Of a DNA stretch of 43,340 bases, positions 6,602 to 15,614 are shown one piece after another. Below the pieces are notes generated by a model. The model did not search any database. It was not told where the DNA came from and saw only the letters and a list, made by a program, of their open reading frames with translations. Made by a program: the position numbers and the translations under genes. The stretch lies in the IMG/VR virus record IMGVR_UViG_3300044293_000888, positions 1 through 43,340 of that record; one strand, written 5' to 3'. Position 1 is the stretch's first letter, and each line of letters opens with the position of its first letter. This DNA is from a virus.

Positions 6602-7579
6602 ATGAAGTATCTTATTACTGGTATTACTGGTTTCGCAGGGCCACATTTGGTCAATCTTTTAATTAATAATGGCCATCAAGTCTTTGGATTAGTACGTAAT
6701 AGTAATGGTCGTGAAACTGATATTTTAGATGTAGTTTCTGAAGCTAATTTTCAAAAAATAAAATTCCTATATAGCGATCTTACGAATTTTAGAACACTTA
6801 ATGATATTTTTAAAAATAATAAATTTGATGGTGTATTTCATTTAGCTGCGCAGTCACACCCACCTACAAGTTTTATTGATCCTATAGGTACATTTAGTGC
6901 AAATGTCGATGGTAGCGTTAACTTAATTCAGGCAATAATGGATAACCAACCAGAATGCATGCTAATGTTTTGCAGTACATCTGAGGTATATGGTAATGTT
7001 GGTAAAGATGGTCGTAGGATTAAAATTGACGATCAACTGTTACCAGCAAACCCATATGGGGCTAGTAAGGCTGCTATTGATCTGTATTTGCAGGAAAGAT
7101 TTAAAAATAAAAAAATTAGAGGTTTTATTACGAGGGCATTCTCCCATACTGGCCCGCGCCGCGGAAAAACATTTTCTATTTCTTCCGATGCCTATCAAAT
7201 AGCAAAAATGATAAAAGATCTTCAAGACAATATACTTTTAGTTGGTAACTTAAAGTCAGTTCGCGTTGTTCTTGATGTACGAGATATAGTAAATGCTTAT
7301 TATTTGTTAATGCTTAATAATAATTCTAACGGAAAAATATTTAATGTTTCCGGCGATACGCCATATGAAATGGGTGTTTATACCGATAAGTTAATAGAGT
7401 TTAGTAAACTAACAAATATAGAAAAGAAGATTAGTGATCAGCTTTACAGACCAATAGACATTCATTACCAACATGGGGATTGTGACGAACTCATTAACAT
7501 AACCGGGTGGAAGCCCGACTATGATCTTGATACCACGCTAAACGATCTGCTTAATTATTGGCTGAAGAAGATAAGTTAA
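6602..7579 (+). CDS. NAD(P)-dependent nucleotide-sugar dehydratase/epimerase, GDP-mannose 4,6-dehydratase type
   Basis: A 325-residue extended short-chain dehydrogenase. GITGFAG (7-13) is the Rossmann dinucleotide loop, HLAAQSHPPTSF is the conserved beta4 region, CSTSEVYG (124-131) carries the catalytic Ser/Thr, and Tyr152-Gly-Ala-Ser-Lys156 is the YxxxK pair. TRAFSHTGPRR matches GDP-mannose 4,6-dehydratase best. That enzyme makes GDP-4-keto-6-deoxymannose, the precursor of GDP-fucose and GDP-rhamnose. It has its own promoter and ends next to the methyltransferase-GT gene. The substrate is inferred from motif resemblance. Confidence 0.8.
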   Translation: MKYLITGITGFAGPHLVNLLINNGHQVFGLVRNSNGRETDILDVVSEANFQKIKFLYSDLTNFRTLNDIFKNNKFDGVFHLAAQSHPPTSFIDPIGTFSANVDGSVNLIQAIMDNQPECMLMFCSTSEVYGNVGKDGRRIKIDDQLLPANPYGASKAAIDLYLQERFKNKKIRGFITRAFSHTGPRRGKTFSISSDAYQIAKMIKDLQDNILLVGNLKSVRVVLDVRDIVNAYYLLMLNNNSNGKIFNVSGDTPYEMGVYTDKLIEFSKLTNIEKKISDQLYRPIDIHYQHGDCDELINITGWKPDYDLDTTLNDLLNYWLKKIS

Positions 7580-7581
7580 AT

Positions 7582-9147
7582 ATGGGACATATAAGTTTTT
7601 TTGATCTTGAAAAATTAAAGCGTGAACACAATGCTGAAGTTTTTATCGAGACAGGTACATATCTGGGTGATTCGCTTGCTCATGCTGCAAAGTACAATTT
7701 TAAAAAGCTTATTTCTATTGAGATAACTCCCGAATTGGTAATAAAAGCTAGGGAAAGATTTAAGAATGATTTACGAATAGAAATTGTGGAAGGATCTTCA
7801 TCAGATGTTTTGGGCGGTATAATTAAAAACATCGATGGTAATATTATTCTTTGGCTTGACGCACATTTCCCCGGGTATTTTGTCGATTTAAATGGTGAGA
7901 AAGATAAAGATAAGAGAATACCTCTCGAAAAAGAAGTATCAGTTCTTGCCCAGCGTGTTGGTCAGTATGAGGATGTAATTCTAATAGATGACTTGAGATG
8001 CTATGAGGATAATTTACCTAATATAAAATCATTTGACGAGCATGTAAAAGATTGCGGGCTTTCCCTAGATACAAGAAAAAATATTATAGGAACAGATTCA
8101 CAATTTATATATGATGCTTTTTCTACTTCTCATGATATAGAAAAAATATTTGTACACGAAGGCTATCTTTCAGTATTACCTAAAAAAAAAAATTTAAATC
8201 TTAAGAAAATAGTTTTCTTTAATCACGGTCATTTAGGTGATACTCTTATTGCAAAAATTTTTATAAAAGAAATAATTAAACAGTTGCCTGCTACACGTAC
8301 AGCCCTTTCAAACAATTATTCTTATGACTATATAAAGGATATTGTTGACGAGCATATTCCTATATCGAGTTTATTCGATAGGTTTGAGAGTAACGGAAAA
8401 TGTAAAGAGGCTTTTATTGAGAACGATATATTGTATATCAACACATGGTTTGCACCACCCTGTATTCAACCGTCTGATAATATTGGTTACAATAATTATA
8501 GAGAACCATTAAAAATTAATAATATTGTGTACAATTTTGACCTGCATTTAAAATGTTTTGAAACTTTATTAGATAATTTTAATAAAAAATATAATGTTAA
8601 TATAGATATAAGCTATATAGCGAAAAATAAAAAGAATTATATACTCGATCTCTACGAAGAAAGTGTAGATTTGAGTAGTATACCTTTTATAAGCAGCAGC
8701 AATAAAAAAATATTAATTTTCAATCAAATTGCCACTTCCGGCCAATCGGATAACGGTAATTACGAACCAGGTATTTTAAATATATTAAGCAATGAAAATA
8801 TAGTAATATACACATCTCTTCAAACAAGCATTAATCATTCTCGATTAATAAATTTAAAAAACTATTTTTCAGATCCAGATCTCTTTAAAACTGCTAAATT
8901 AAGTACACTATGTGACTATATTTGCGGTCCAAGCAATGCAACCATTATCTCTACATGGGTAAAGCCTAATCTCTTGCGACCCAATCTTGAATATATTGTC
9001 GTTAATAGAAATGATATAGGCGAGGCTACGTTACTTTCAGACTTGGATTGTAAGACAACTGTAGTAAATAGTGTATCAGATCTTTTCTTAAAACTAGGAG
9101 AAAAATTAAATGGCCAATCTTTACAGTATAGCAGAGTTAATAGATAA
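7582..9147 (+). CDS. Two-domain protein: SAM-methyltransferase-like plus GT9-like domain
   Basis: A 521-residue protein. Residues about 1-200 look like a class I methyltransferase: VFIETGTYLGDSL is a motif I-like turn, ISIEITPELV is the acidic motif II, and LWLDAHFPG and ILIDDLRCYEDN are later acidic motifs. Residues about 210-500 start with IVFFNHGHLGDTLIAKIF, a heptosyltransferase-type GLGD-like turn, and end in a nucleotide-sugar-like region (LCDYICGPSNATII). It probably modifies and transfers a sugar. The ATG at 7582 is preferred over the in-frame TTG at 7558, because the TTG overlaps the previous gene. The last 38 bases overlap the next gene. Confidence 0.65.
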   Translation: MGHISFFDLEKLKREHNAEVFIETGTYLGDSLAHAAKYNFKKLISIEITPELVIKARERFKNDLRIEIVEGSSSDVLGGIIKNIDGNIILWLDAHFPGYFVDLNGEKDKDKRIPLEKEVSVLAQRVGQYEDVILIDDLRCYEDNLPNIKSFDEHVKDCGLSLDTRKNIIGTDSQFIYDAFSTSHDIEKIFVHEGYLSVLPKKKNLNLKKIVFFNHGHLGDTLIAKIFIKEIIKQLPATRTALSNNYSYDYIKDIVDEHIPISSLFDRFESNGKCKEAFIENDILYINTWFAPPCIQPSDNIGYNNYREPLKINNIVYNFDLHLKCFETLLDNFNKKYNVNIDISYIAKNKKNYILDLYEESVDLSSIPFISSSNKKILIFNQIATSGQSDNGNYEPGILNILSNENIVIYTSLQTSINHSRLINLKNYFSDPDLFKTAKLSTLCDYICGPSNATIISTWVKPNLLRPNLEYIVVNRNDIGEATLLSDLDCKTTVVNSVSDLFLKLGEKLNGQSLQYSRVNR

Positions 9148-9370
9148 GTTAATTATCGAAAATATAAAAATATTTACTAGTCGAGAGAAAATTCATGATA
9201 AAAGTGTTACGGATGATGAATATGTTGCTAACGAAAATAAAATGAATATTTTAAATGAAAATAGGGGAATTATAATTAAATTTCTAGACGAGAAGATAAA
9301 AAATGTAATTGAACGTAAAGAGGAGAATACACATGTTAGAAACGTTAAAACCTACTATCATTCCAAATAG
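9110..9370 (+). CDS. Small helical protein of the glycan cluster
   Basis: An 86-residue Lys/Glu/Ile/Asn-rich, almost certainly helical protein. The pattern 'LIDKLIIENIKIFTSREKIHD' followed by acidic DDEYVANE resembles short helical proteins that often sit beside phage and bacterial glycosyltransferases, but I cannot name the family with certainty. It begins inside the preceding bifunctional gene and its end overlaps the next gene. It may be a partner subunit of a transferase or of the gene at 9333. Confidence 0.6.
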   Translation: MANLYSIAELIDKLIIENIKIFTSREKIHDKSVTDDEYVANENKMNILNENRGIIIKFLDEKIKNVIERKEENTHVRNVKTYYHSK

Positions 9371-9557
9371 GATTTCCGAGCTAATAACAGAATTAACTGA
9401 GCTATGGTTAGACTGGATGAAGAATCATAACTTTTCGAACAATAGCAATAATAGCATGTCACAAAGAAGATTGGGCGGAGAAAGATGTGAAGCACTTCAG
9501 AGAAGGCGTCAAGAAATATTAGTAGAGATTAATCAAGAATTCAATAATATACTATGA
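9333..9557 (+). CDS. Small helical protein of the glycan cluster
   Basis: A 74-residue protein with a proline-containing N terminus (LKPTIIPNR), an amphipathic helix with Trp (LTELWLDWMKNH), an Asn/Ser spacer and a basic Arg/Gln/Glu helix. The start at 9333 (MLETLKP) is preferred over an ATG at 9309, because 9309 lies deeper in the previous gene. It overlaps both neighbours, so translation is coupled. It may form a pair with the 9110-9370 product. No function was recognised. Confidence 0.6.
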   Translation: MLETLKPTIIPNRISELITELTELWLDWMKNHNFSNNSNNSMSQRRLGGERCEALQRRRQEILVEINQEFNNIL

Positions 9558-10435
9558 GATATAAAATCTGGGTTATAGGATGTGGAGGAATGCTTGGCAA
9601 AGCTTTCTATAATACATTCTCCGGTAAATATCATATTTATGCATATGATGTAAATTTAAATGAAGTATGGCTAAAGCACGGTAACATTTACGATTATAGT
9701 TTTTGTAAAAAAAGTATTGAGTCTCATAATCCGGATATAATTGTTAATCTTGCTGCAGAGACTGATTTAGAGTTTTGTGAAGTAAATTCAGAGTTATCCT
9801 ACAAGACCAATGCGCTTGGACCGGAAATATTAGCCTTTATAGCCTCAAAGCTAAACAAACCTTTTATACAAGTCTCTACAGCAGGCATATTTGATGGAAA
9901 ACAAAATTTATATACAGAGTATGATACTCCAAATCCTTTAAGTATATACGGAAAGAGTAAGTATGAAGGAGAAAAAGCAGTACTTAAGTATAGCAATACA
10001 TATGTTTTTAGAGCTGGGTGGATGATGGGTGGCGGTGCTAAGGACAAGAAATTTATTAATAAAATTCTAAAACAAGTTGATGCAGGCAAAAAAGAAATTT
10101 TTGCTGTAAACGATAAATTTGGAACACCGACTTATACAAATGATTTTGCTAAAAATATATTTACTCTAGTACGTGGTGGGCTACTACCAGGTCTTTATAA
10201 TTTAGTATGTGATGGTGAATGTAGTAGGTATGATGTTGCGAAGTACCTATGCAATAAGGTGAATAAAGAAATCATCGTTAAAGAAGTTAGTTCTGATTAT
10301 TTTAGCAAAGAGTATTTTGCAACTAGACCATATTCGGAAGCTCTTATTAATTTTAAACTTAATGCGTTAGGATTAAATAGAATGAGAAACTGGGATGAAT
10401 GTTTAGATGATTATTTGAAGGAATTAGGTAGATAA
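9554..10435 (+). CDS. dTDP-4-dehydrorhamnose reductase-like (RmlD family)
   Basis: A 293-residue extended SDR. GCGGMLG (9-15) is the NADPH loop typical of RmlD. VNLAAETDLEFCEVN is the signature of this family, STAGIFDG carries the catalytic Ser/Thr, and Tyr132-Gly-Lys-Ser-Lys136 is the YxxxK pair. RAGWMMGGG and GTPTYTNDFA fit RmlD-type enzymes, which reduce the 4-keto group of dTDP-6-deoxy-L-lyxo-4-hexulose. Other sugar-nucleotide reductases share this layout. It closes the plus-strand glycan operon and overlaps the convergent gene 10424-11200 by 12 bases. Confidence 0.8.
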   Translation: MRYKIWVIGCGGMLGKAFYNTFSGKYHIYAYDVNLNEVWLKHGNIYDYSFCKKSIESHNPDIIVNLAAETDLEFCEVNSELSYKTNALGPEILAFIASKLNKPFIQVSTAGIFDGKQNLYTEYDTPNPLSIYGKSKYEGEKAVLKYSNTYVFRAGWMMGGGAKDKKFINKILKQVDAGKKEIFAVNDKFGTPTYTNDFAKNIFTLVRGGLLPGLYNLVCDGECSRYDVAKYLCNKVNKEIIVKEVSSDYFSKEYFATRPYSEALINFKLNALGLNRMRNWDECLDDYLKELGR

Positions 10436-11200
10436 CAATTTTTTATAAAAAATAAAATCTGATTTTTCTTTATTTCTAGAAACTAATGAGCTATATTTTT
10501 CATTTAGAAGCTGTTCTGTAATATCATTCCAATCATTAATAAACAAAATAGGACAATCTCTAAAATAAACCATAGCTACACTCTTAAGACAAATAGGTAC
10601 AGTGTCTAGATAAATAGACTCCCAGATCCTATGACAATCAATACTATTACCTGGTGGGGAGACTACATACTTATATTTGCTTAGAATAATTAGATATTCT
10701 TCAAACGTATGATGGTTAAAGTCAAAAGTAATGAAGCTTTTGTTTTGTAGGCATTGAAGTGCTTTTTCTCTCTCAGTAATATTAGTCTCAGTTTTATAGT
10801 TACAGTAAATCAAGTTTTCCTTGGCATTTTTTTGTTTAATTACCTTTAATAATGTCTTAATATCACCGTGAGGCCATAAGGAACATGCAAGGCCTATGGG
10901 TATTGGTTGTAGCTTTTCATGAAGTATTTGCACATTCATACCAAACCATTTTACTAGAAGGGGGTGCTCTAGTAACCGTTCATATTTGCCAGGTACCTCG
11001 TGATCGGATTCATGCGTTATAATGTAAAAGGGGTATGAAATTTGTGGTAGTATATTCCAAACAAAGAAGTCTAAAAAATCTGTTTTAACAAAAAAAATGT
11101 TTTTTTTGGGACTATGATTAATAAAGGTTTTTTGTCTAGAAATAATATTATGGGAAATATCTATAAATTTGTCTGAAGTAATAATGTTATCAAATATCAT
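10424..11200 (-). CDS. Exostosin-like glycosyltransferase
   Basis: A 258-residue protein. The C-terminal region YKYVVSPPGNSIDCHRIWESIYLDTVPI is the typical donor-binding pattern of exostosin/GT47-like proteins (SPxGxxxDxxRxxExxxxxxxPI). The N-terminal half is hydrophobic and lacks a membrane anchor, as expected for a cytoplasmic phage enzyme. It is last in a minus-strand operon of three and overlaps the upstream gene by 4 bases. The sugar and acceptor are unknown. Confidence 0.65.
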   Translation of the reverse strand: MIFDNIITSDKFIDISHNIISRQKTFINHSPKKNIFFVKTDFLDFFVWNILPQISYPFYIITHESDHEVPGKYERLLEHPLLVKWFGMNVQILHEKLQPIPIGLACSLWPHGDIKTLLKVIKQKNAKENLIYCNYKTETNITEREKALQCLQNKSFITFDFNHHTFEEYLIILSKYKYVVSPPGNSIDCHRIWESIYLDTVPICLKSVAMVYFRDCPILFINDWNDITEQLLNEKYSSLVSRNKEKSDFIFYKKLLST

Positions 11201-12129
11201 AAAAAGTCATTTATAGCTTTTTTGTTATGTATGTGAAGATTGTAGATTGGATATTTTTCATTTTTATAGAGAACAAAAGGTTGTTTTTTATAAATTACTT
11301 CTATTTTTTCAGTAGATATCATTCTACCAATATAATGGCTAGGCTCAAAATAGCCTTTTTTGTGCCCGTTATTAGTACCACCAAGAAACTGACCGTATGA
11401 AGCAGGATCAAACAGGAAGTTAAATTCATTATAATGATTGGACAGCTCTGTAAACGGTAGACTGGGCAATAATTTAAAATACTTACTACCCCTAGAAATA
11501 ATATCTAAGAAATTCATATCCGTCAAGTAGTCTATATTAAAACCTATAGTTGCAAGAACTTGCTCTTCCCCTGCCATAAGCATTTTTACTATACGGGTAA
11601 GAAAATTTCTTCCTGAAATCCTATCTTTAAAAATCATAATACCCGGAGCTGCAACTAGTGGGGAAACCAAACTATATCCAAATTCCCCAGAAGAAATTAC
11701 ACTATTTTTAAATATCTCCTCACCACTATAGTATACTATATTATCGGCCTCTAAATGTATAATATTTGTAGTATTTAATATTTCTATAAAAATACTAACA
11801 AAGATCAATCTTAAAAAAGCGTGATACAAAAACACCTCCGTTCTATATCGCGGCCATATTGTTCTTAGTAATTCATCTACTACCTTATACTCTTCTGTAT
11901 TTAAAATCTGCTCTTCTAGGGAAATTAACATAATGTTTTCTGATATTTTATCTTTAATTTGTTGTATAATTTTTTCTTGTAAGATAAAGTAACTTTTATC
12001 AAAAAAAGCTGAATTATATTCAATAGTTTTTATATAATATTCTGGTAATGTATCGTAGCTATAGTTTTTTTTAACACTATTATTATTATTAAAATTACTA
12101 TCTATAAATGCGTAAATTAGATTACTCAT
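11197..12129 (-). CDS. Putative glycosyltransferase, GT-A type
   Basis: A 310-residue protein. A long helical N-terminal half ends in IIHLEADNIVYY, an acidic E-A-D motif that could be the metal-binding DxD of a GT-A enzyme. The C-terminal part has FLFDPASYGQFLGG followed by an acceptor-site-like YNLHIHNK ending, as in some bacterial GT-A proteins. It is the middle gene of three overlapping genes (4 bases each side) and is certainly translated. The glycosyltransferase assignment is moderate and rests on these motifs and the neighbours. Confidence 0.55.
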   Translation of the reverse strand: MSNLIYAFIDSNFNNNNSVKKNYSYDTLPEYYIKTIEYNSAFFDKSYFILQEKIIQQIKDKISENIMLISLEEQILNTEEYKVVDELLRTIWPRYRTEVFLYHAFLRLIFVSIFIEILNTTNIIHLEADNIVYYSGEEIFKNSVISSGEFGYSLVSPLVAAPGIMIFKDRISGRNFLTRIVKMLMAGEEQVLATIGFNIDYLTDMNFLDIISRGSKYFKLLPSLPFTELSNHYNEFNFLFDPASYGQFLGGTNNGHKKGYFEPSHYIGRMISTEKIEVIYKKQPFVLYKNEKYPIYNLHIHNKKAINDFL

Positions 12130-12860
12130 TGAATTATACCACGGTGATGTCTGAATAATTGCTTATATTCAGATTTATCAGTAATTAAATGGTTTCCCCA
12201 CTCTGAAGGTTCACGGGCAATAGGTAGGTCATGTTTTATACTAAGAAGCGAAAGTATAGATTGATCGTGCCTGTGTTGTCTGAAGGCAGGATAATCCGCG
12301 CCAAGCTTACTAGGCTCATCTGTGATAATATCACCGGTTTCACACCATTTTAAATATTCATTAAAAAAATCTACTGAGAAAGAATTCTTTTTTATTAAAA
12401 CATATGAACCGTCAATTTGATTCCCACTTACGTACTTATCTGTATTGCATCCCATAACTTCGAAACAGTCAAACTTTGTCCACATATCATTCTTCCATAC
12501 CGATCCATCGGAGGTACCATCCCTATTGTCAAAGAAGAGTATGCCTCTCTTGTCTTTTTTACATATCGTAAATAGTGGATTAATATCATCAACAATTAGG
12601 TTACCGCTATCAATATAAAAAACAAAATCTCCTTCCTTTACCATATCCAGAGTTTTTTTAATAATATATGGCTTCCACAGCCAGTAACCTCCCCCCCTAG
12701 ATAAACTAAAAATATGTTTATTCTTCTCTTTGAAATCACTATCAATTAGGTCCGGGGTAAACGAAGCATGTCCAGAAAAGAACGGTTTACCAGATTCGAC
12801 TAAGAGTGACTGACTACGAAAATAATTTGGAGTTGCGTAGCTAACTAGAATTTTTCTCAC
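12126..12860 (-). CDS. Glycosyltransferase, GT-A type
   Basis: A 244-residue protein starting at GTG. GGGYWLWKPYIIKKTL is a strong match to a GT-A group in which this motif precedes the DxD. FVFYIDSGN carries the putative metal-binding Asp. The C-terminal RQHRHDQSILSLL is a second hallmark of the same group (capsular-type transferases). It heads the minus-strand operon with a TTGAAA-N16-TAAAAT promoter 6 bases before the GTG. The GTG with so short an upstream region suggests a leaderless message. Confidence 0.7.
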   Translation of the reverse strand: MRKILVSYATPNYFRSQSLLVESGKPFFSGHASFTPDLIDSDFKEKNKHIFSLSRGGGYWLWKPYIIKKTLDMVKEGDFVFYIDSGNLIVDDINPLFTICKKDKRGILFFDNRDGTSDGSVWKNDMWTKFDCFEVMGCNTDKYVSGNQIDGSYVLIKKNSFSVDFFNEYLKWCETGDIITDEPSKLGADYPAFRQHRHDQSILSLLSIKHDLPIAREPSEWGNHLITDKSEYKQLFRHHRGIIQ

Positions 12861-12866
12861 AATATA

Positions 12867-12894
12867 ATTTTATATTATAATTATTGGATTTCAA
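12867..12894 (-). promoter_or_regulatory. Sigma70-like promoter of the minus-strand glycan operon
   Basis: On the minus strand: TTGAAA (12894-12889), 16 bases, TAAAAT (12872-12867), 6 bases, then the GTG start at 12860. It overlaps the divergent promoter of gene 12918. Confidence 0.65.
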
Positions 12895-12912
12895 CCATAT
12901 ACAGGTTAAAAT
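12884..12912 (+). promoter_or_regulatory. Sigma70-like promoter of gene 12918
   Basis: TTGGAT (12884-12889), 17 bases, TAAAAT (12907-12912), 5 bases, ATG 12918. The two divergent promoters share the bases around 12889, so use of one may limit use of the other. Confidence 0.5.
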
Positions 12913-12917
12913 ATCTT

Positions 12918-13784
12918 ATGGATACTAAGGTATTAGGGTTTTTAGACGGGGCTGTAGATATTCTGGAAAAATTTAAAAGCGGTGCACCACTTTGCATTGG
13001 AAAAATAGGTAATGCCGAGTTAATGTGTGCTTATAATTATTATTTTGCTCAACACCACAATCAAACACCGATACCGTGGAACCCTACAGTAGTAAAAGAA
13101 ATTTTTATAAATGCAGGGGTTTTTCCGCAAACCGAAGAGGCTAGAGTATATTTTTCGGAGCAACTGTCTGATGCAGTAGCTAATGCAGATGTAATGGCTC
13201 CATGGAATAGAGGGTTAGGAGATTTTGAGATGCGATTTATTAGAAGTAGAAACCAAAAATGTTCTTTAGTCGACTTACAATCGTTAGAGCCTTTTTATAG
13301 CGGCATACCTTGGAGTTCAGAATTAGAAAATAAAAATGTACTTGTAATAAGTCCGTTTGTTGAAACTATAAAGAAACAATACGAAAATAGAGAGAAAATA
13401 TGGGCTAATCCCAAAGTATTGCCAAAATTTAATTTGAAGACAATATATCATCCAACTAGTAAAGCTATATCTGGGGATAAGAATAGATATGTAACCTGGA
13501 AAGAAATGATTGATGATATCAAGTATCAAATGCTTAATACCGAGTTCGACATAGCGTTAATAGGAACTGGAGCATCCTCGCTACCATTAACATCTTTTGC
13601 AAAGCAAATCAAGAGACAGGCTGTACATTTGGGTGGATCATTACAGCTATTGTTCGGAATAAAAGGTAAGCGTTGGGAGCAAATGAAAATATTTGATCAT
13701 TTTTATAATAATAGTTGGACTAGACCGTCAATAGAAGAAACACCAGAAGGGTATAAATTGGTTGAAGACGGTACTTACTGGTAA
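12918..13784 (+). CDS. Putative GT-D-type glycosyltransferase
   Basis: A 288-residue protein. The early IGKIGNAEL motif (28-36) resembles the RxGDGE-like loop of GT-D enzymes (the DUF1792 group), which bind UDP-sugars there. The middle VLVISPFVETI and DIALIGTGASSLPL strands and the late HLGGSLQLLFGIKGKRW are typical of the phage/bacterial GT-D-like relatives. It stands alone on the plus strand with its own promoter and overlaps the convergent gene by 10 bases. Confidence 0.6.
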   Translation: MDTKVLGFLDGAVDILEKFKSGAPLCIGKIGNAELMCAYNYYFAQHHNQTPIPWNPTVVKEIFINAGVFPQTEEARVYFSEQLSDAVANADVMAPWNRGLGDFEMRFIRSRNQKCSLVDLQSLEPFYSGIPWSSELENKNVLVISPFVETIKKQYENREKIWANPKVLPKFNLKTIYHPTSKAISGDKNRYVTWKEMIDDIKYQMLNTEFDIALIGTGASSLPLTSFAKQIKRQAVHLGGSLQLLFGIKGKRWEQMKIFDHFYNNSWTRPSIEETPEGYKLVEDGTYW

Positions 13785-14662
13785 CCTGCAGCCTGTAGAT
13801 ACTGCATTGTTAGTTTTTTCTGAAAATCTTCGTAAGACCAGTAATTATTCTTAAACCATTCATCATTAAAATACATTTTTTCTAGCTCTGCTTCATTAGG
13901 ATGAGGCTGCCAGTAATTAGCACCCGGTCTAACTAAGAGAACATTAAACAAATAGTTGTGCCACATATCTACATCAAATTTACAAGGCTTCCAGTATAAA
14001 CTATTATTATAATCATTATCATAATTTTCATACTGAGATCCACCACCGTGTTTTATGTGAAATGTAGGCGGTGGCCAACCATTTACAAACTTCGATACAC
14101 CATGTCTAAGACAAAGAGTAGCATAGTGAACATCCCAACATGGATGGCCTAGAATATAATTAGGAAACTTAGACGAGTGCTCTTTCCACCAGCTTGTCTT
14201 TATAATAAATGTATCAAAGCCTGCTACCTGATAATGATCACCAGTTATAGGGTCTGTTAAAGTAAAAATATTTTCTATAGCAAGACGGCTTACTGGCCAG
14301 GAGTCAAGATCTGTTTCAAGGAAGTATTTTATTAGTCGATCAGATATAATGATATCATCGTTAGTAAAAGCGAAATATTCATACTTTAATTCGGTCAACC
14401 TATCAAAAATCTCTCGCATTAATGGTATAGTTCTAGTAGATTCAGGAACATATGTTTTATTGGATTCTTTGAGTACATGTAGGGGCTTAAACGAAGGATG
14501 CTCCCGTCCAACTATACTTTTATCTTCGAACTGTATATTATACAAATCTATAGTATCTGGGTATTTTTCCTTAATTTTTAGAAGTGAATCTACACACAAG
14601 TCAGTGCGGTTTGTTTTGCCAAACAAATTTACACCAAGTGCTATCTTCTTATTTTGTGGCAT
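13775..14662 (-). CDS. Glycosyltransferase, GT-A type
   Basis: A 295-residue protein. An N-terminal strand (KIALGVNLFG) leads to FAFTNDDIII at about 118-127, where NDD is the likely DxD metal site. GWPPPTFHIKHGGG near 212 supplies the His expected after the acceptor loop. It is Trp/Tyr-rich, as in carbohydrate-binding proteins. It overlaps the upstream guaC-like gene by 14 bases, so the two are translated together. The donor and acceptor are unknown. Confidence 0.65.
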   Translation of the reverse strand: MPQNKKIALGVNLFGKTNRTDLCVDSLLKIKEKYPDTIDLYNIQFEDKSIVGREHPSFKPLHVLKESNKTYVPESTRTIPLMREIFDRLTELKYEYFAFTNDDIIISDRLIKYFLETDLDSWPVSRLAIENIFTLTDPITGDHYQVAGFDTFIIKTSWWKEHSSKFPNYILGHPCWDVHYATLCLRHGVSKFVNGWPPPTFHIKHGGGSQYENYDNDYNNSLYWKPCKFDVDMWHNYLFNVLLVRPGANYWQPHPNEAELEKMYFNDEWFKNNYWSYEDFQKKLTMQYLQAAGYQ

Positions 14663-15614
14663 AAAAATTGTTATAACCTTTCAAGTCTTTTAATGTAGTG
14701 CCACCGCAATAACTGATTGCTGAGGAAAGATCTTGACAAAGCTCTTCATATTTCTGAGCATAGGAAAGTGTATTTTGAGGAATTTTTTTCAGAGTACCCT
14801 CAATATGACATGTATCATTTTTATTGTATTCTGAAGCAGAGCCAAAATATAATTTATAGCTCTGCCCATCAGGACCTAAGAAGGTGTCCGAAGGACTGTC
14901 TTTGCATTCTGCAAATAGCGATCCACACATAACCATGGAAGCACCTGCAACAATAGCTTTAGCTATATCTCCATTACACTTTACACCACCATCGGCGATA
15001 ATGGGAAGCTTTACACCAGAGCCCGCTATGTCATGTATACAAGTAAACATAGGCACTGTGAACCCGGTTTTGTCTTTTGTCGTACATGCATTACCTTGAC
15101 CGATGCCGACCTTGATTGCATTTGCACCTGCTAATTCAAGATCTATTGCTGCTTCTGCAGTTGCAATATTACCTGCAATAATAAATGTTTTTGATAAATT
15201 ATCTTTAATATATTTGATCATATCTAATACTTGTAGAGAGTGCCCGTGCGCTATATCTATAGTAATATAATCTACCCCAATATTATTTTCCTTTATATGC
15301 TTAATTAAGAGTTTATCTTCGTTTTTTACCCCAACACTTATTGAAATATAGTATCCACTCTCTAAAGCCTCATTTATAAAGTTTATATTATTATCAAACC
15401 TATGCATAATATAGAAGTAACCACTTTGTGCCAATTGTTGAGCTAATTTATGATCAATGGTACACTTCATATTTGACGGTATGACTGGTGATTGAAATGT
15501 ACGTGAACCTAGGTGAATATTAGTATCCGCTTTTGATCGGGAAATTAAATGACCGCGCTGTGGTACTAGACAGATATCTGAATAATGATAGGCTCTTTTA
15601 ATCTCTTTTTGCAT
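14649..15614 (-). CDS. guaC: GMP reductase (IMPDH/GMPR family)
   Basis: A 321-residue TIM-barrel enzyme, close to the usual length for GMP reductase (about 345) and lacking the CBS domains of IMP dehydrogenase. Key parts are YSDICLVPQRG near the start, VDYITIDIAHGH, the catalytic loop GIGQGNACTTKDKTG with Cys177 and the following Thr-Thr, and the phosphate-binding IIADGG (205-210). CTTK/KTG after the Cys favours GMP reductase, which converts GMP to IMP with NADPH. Its place between glycosyltransferase genes is odd. It could adjust guanine nucleotide pools for GDP-sugars or for the deazaguanine pathway. Confidence 0.85.
   Translation of the reverse strand: MQKEIKRAYHYSDICLVPQRGHLISRSKADTNIHLGSRTFQSPVIPSNMKCTIDHKLAQQLAQSGYFYIMHRFDNNINFINEALESGYYISISVGVKNEDKLLIKHIKENNIGVDYITIDIAHGHSLQVLDMIKYIKDNLSKTFIIAGNIATAEAAIDLELAGANAIKVGIGQGNACTTKDKTGFTVPMFTCIHDIAGSGVKLPIIADGGVKCNGDIAKAIVAGASMVMCGSLFAECKDSPSDTFLGPDGQSYKLYFGSASEYNKNDTCHIEGTLKKIPQNTLSYAQKYEELCQDLSSAISYCGGTTLKDLKGYNNFYATK

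Noticed and set aside
14717-15099. Plus-strand open frames opposite the GMP reductase
   Set aside because: They are antisense to an enzyme with clear catalytic motifs; these frames carry no recognisable domain.
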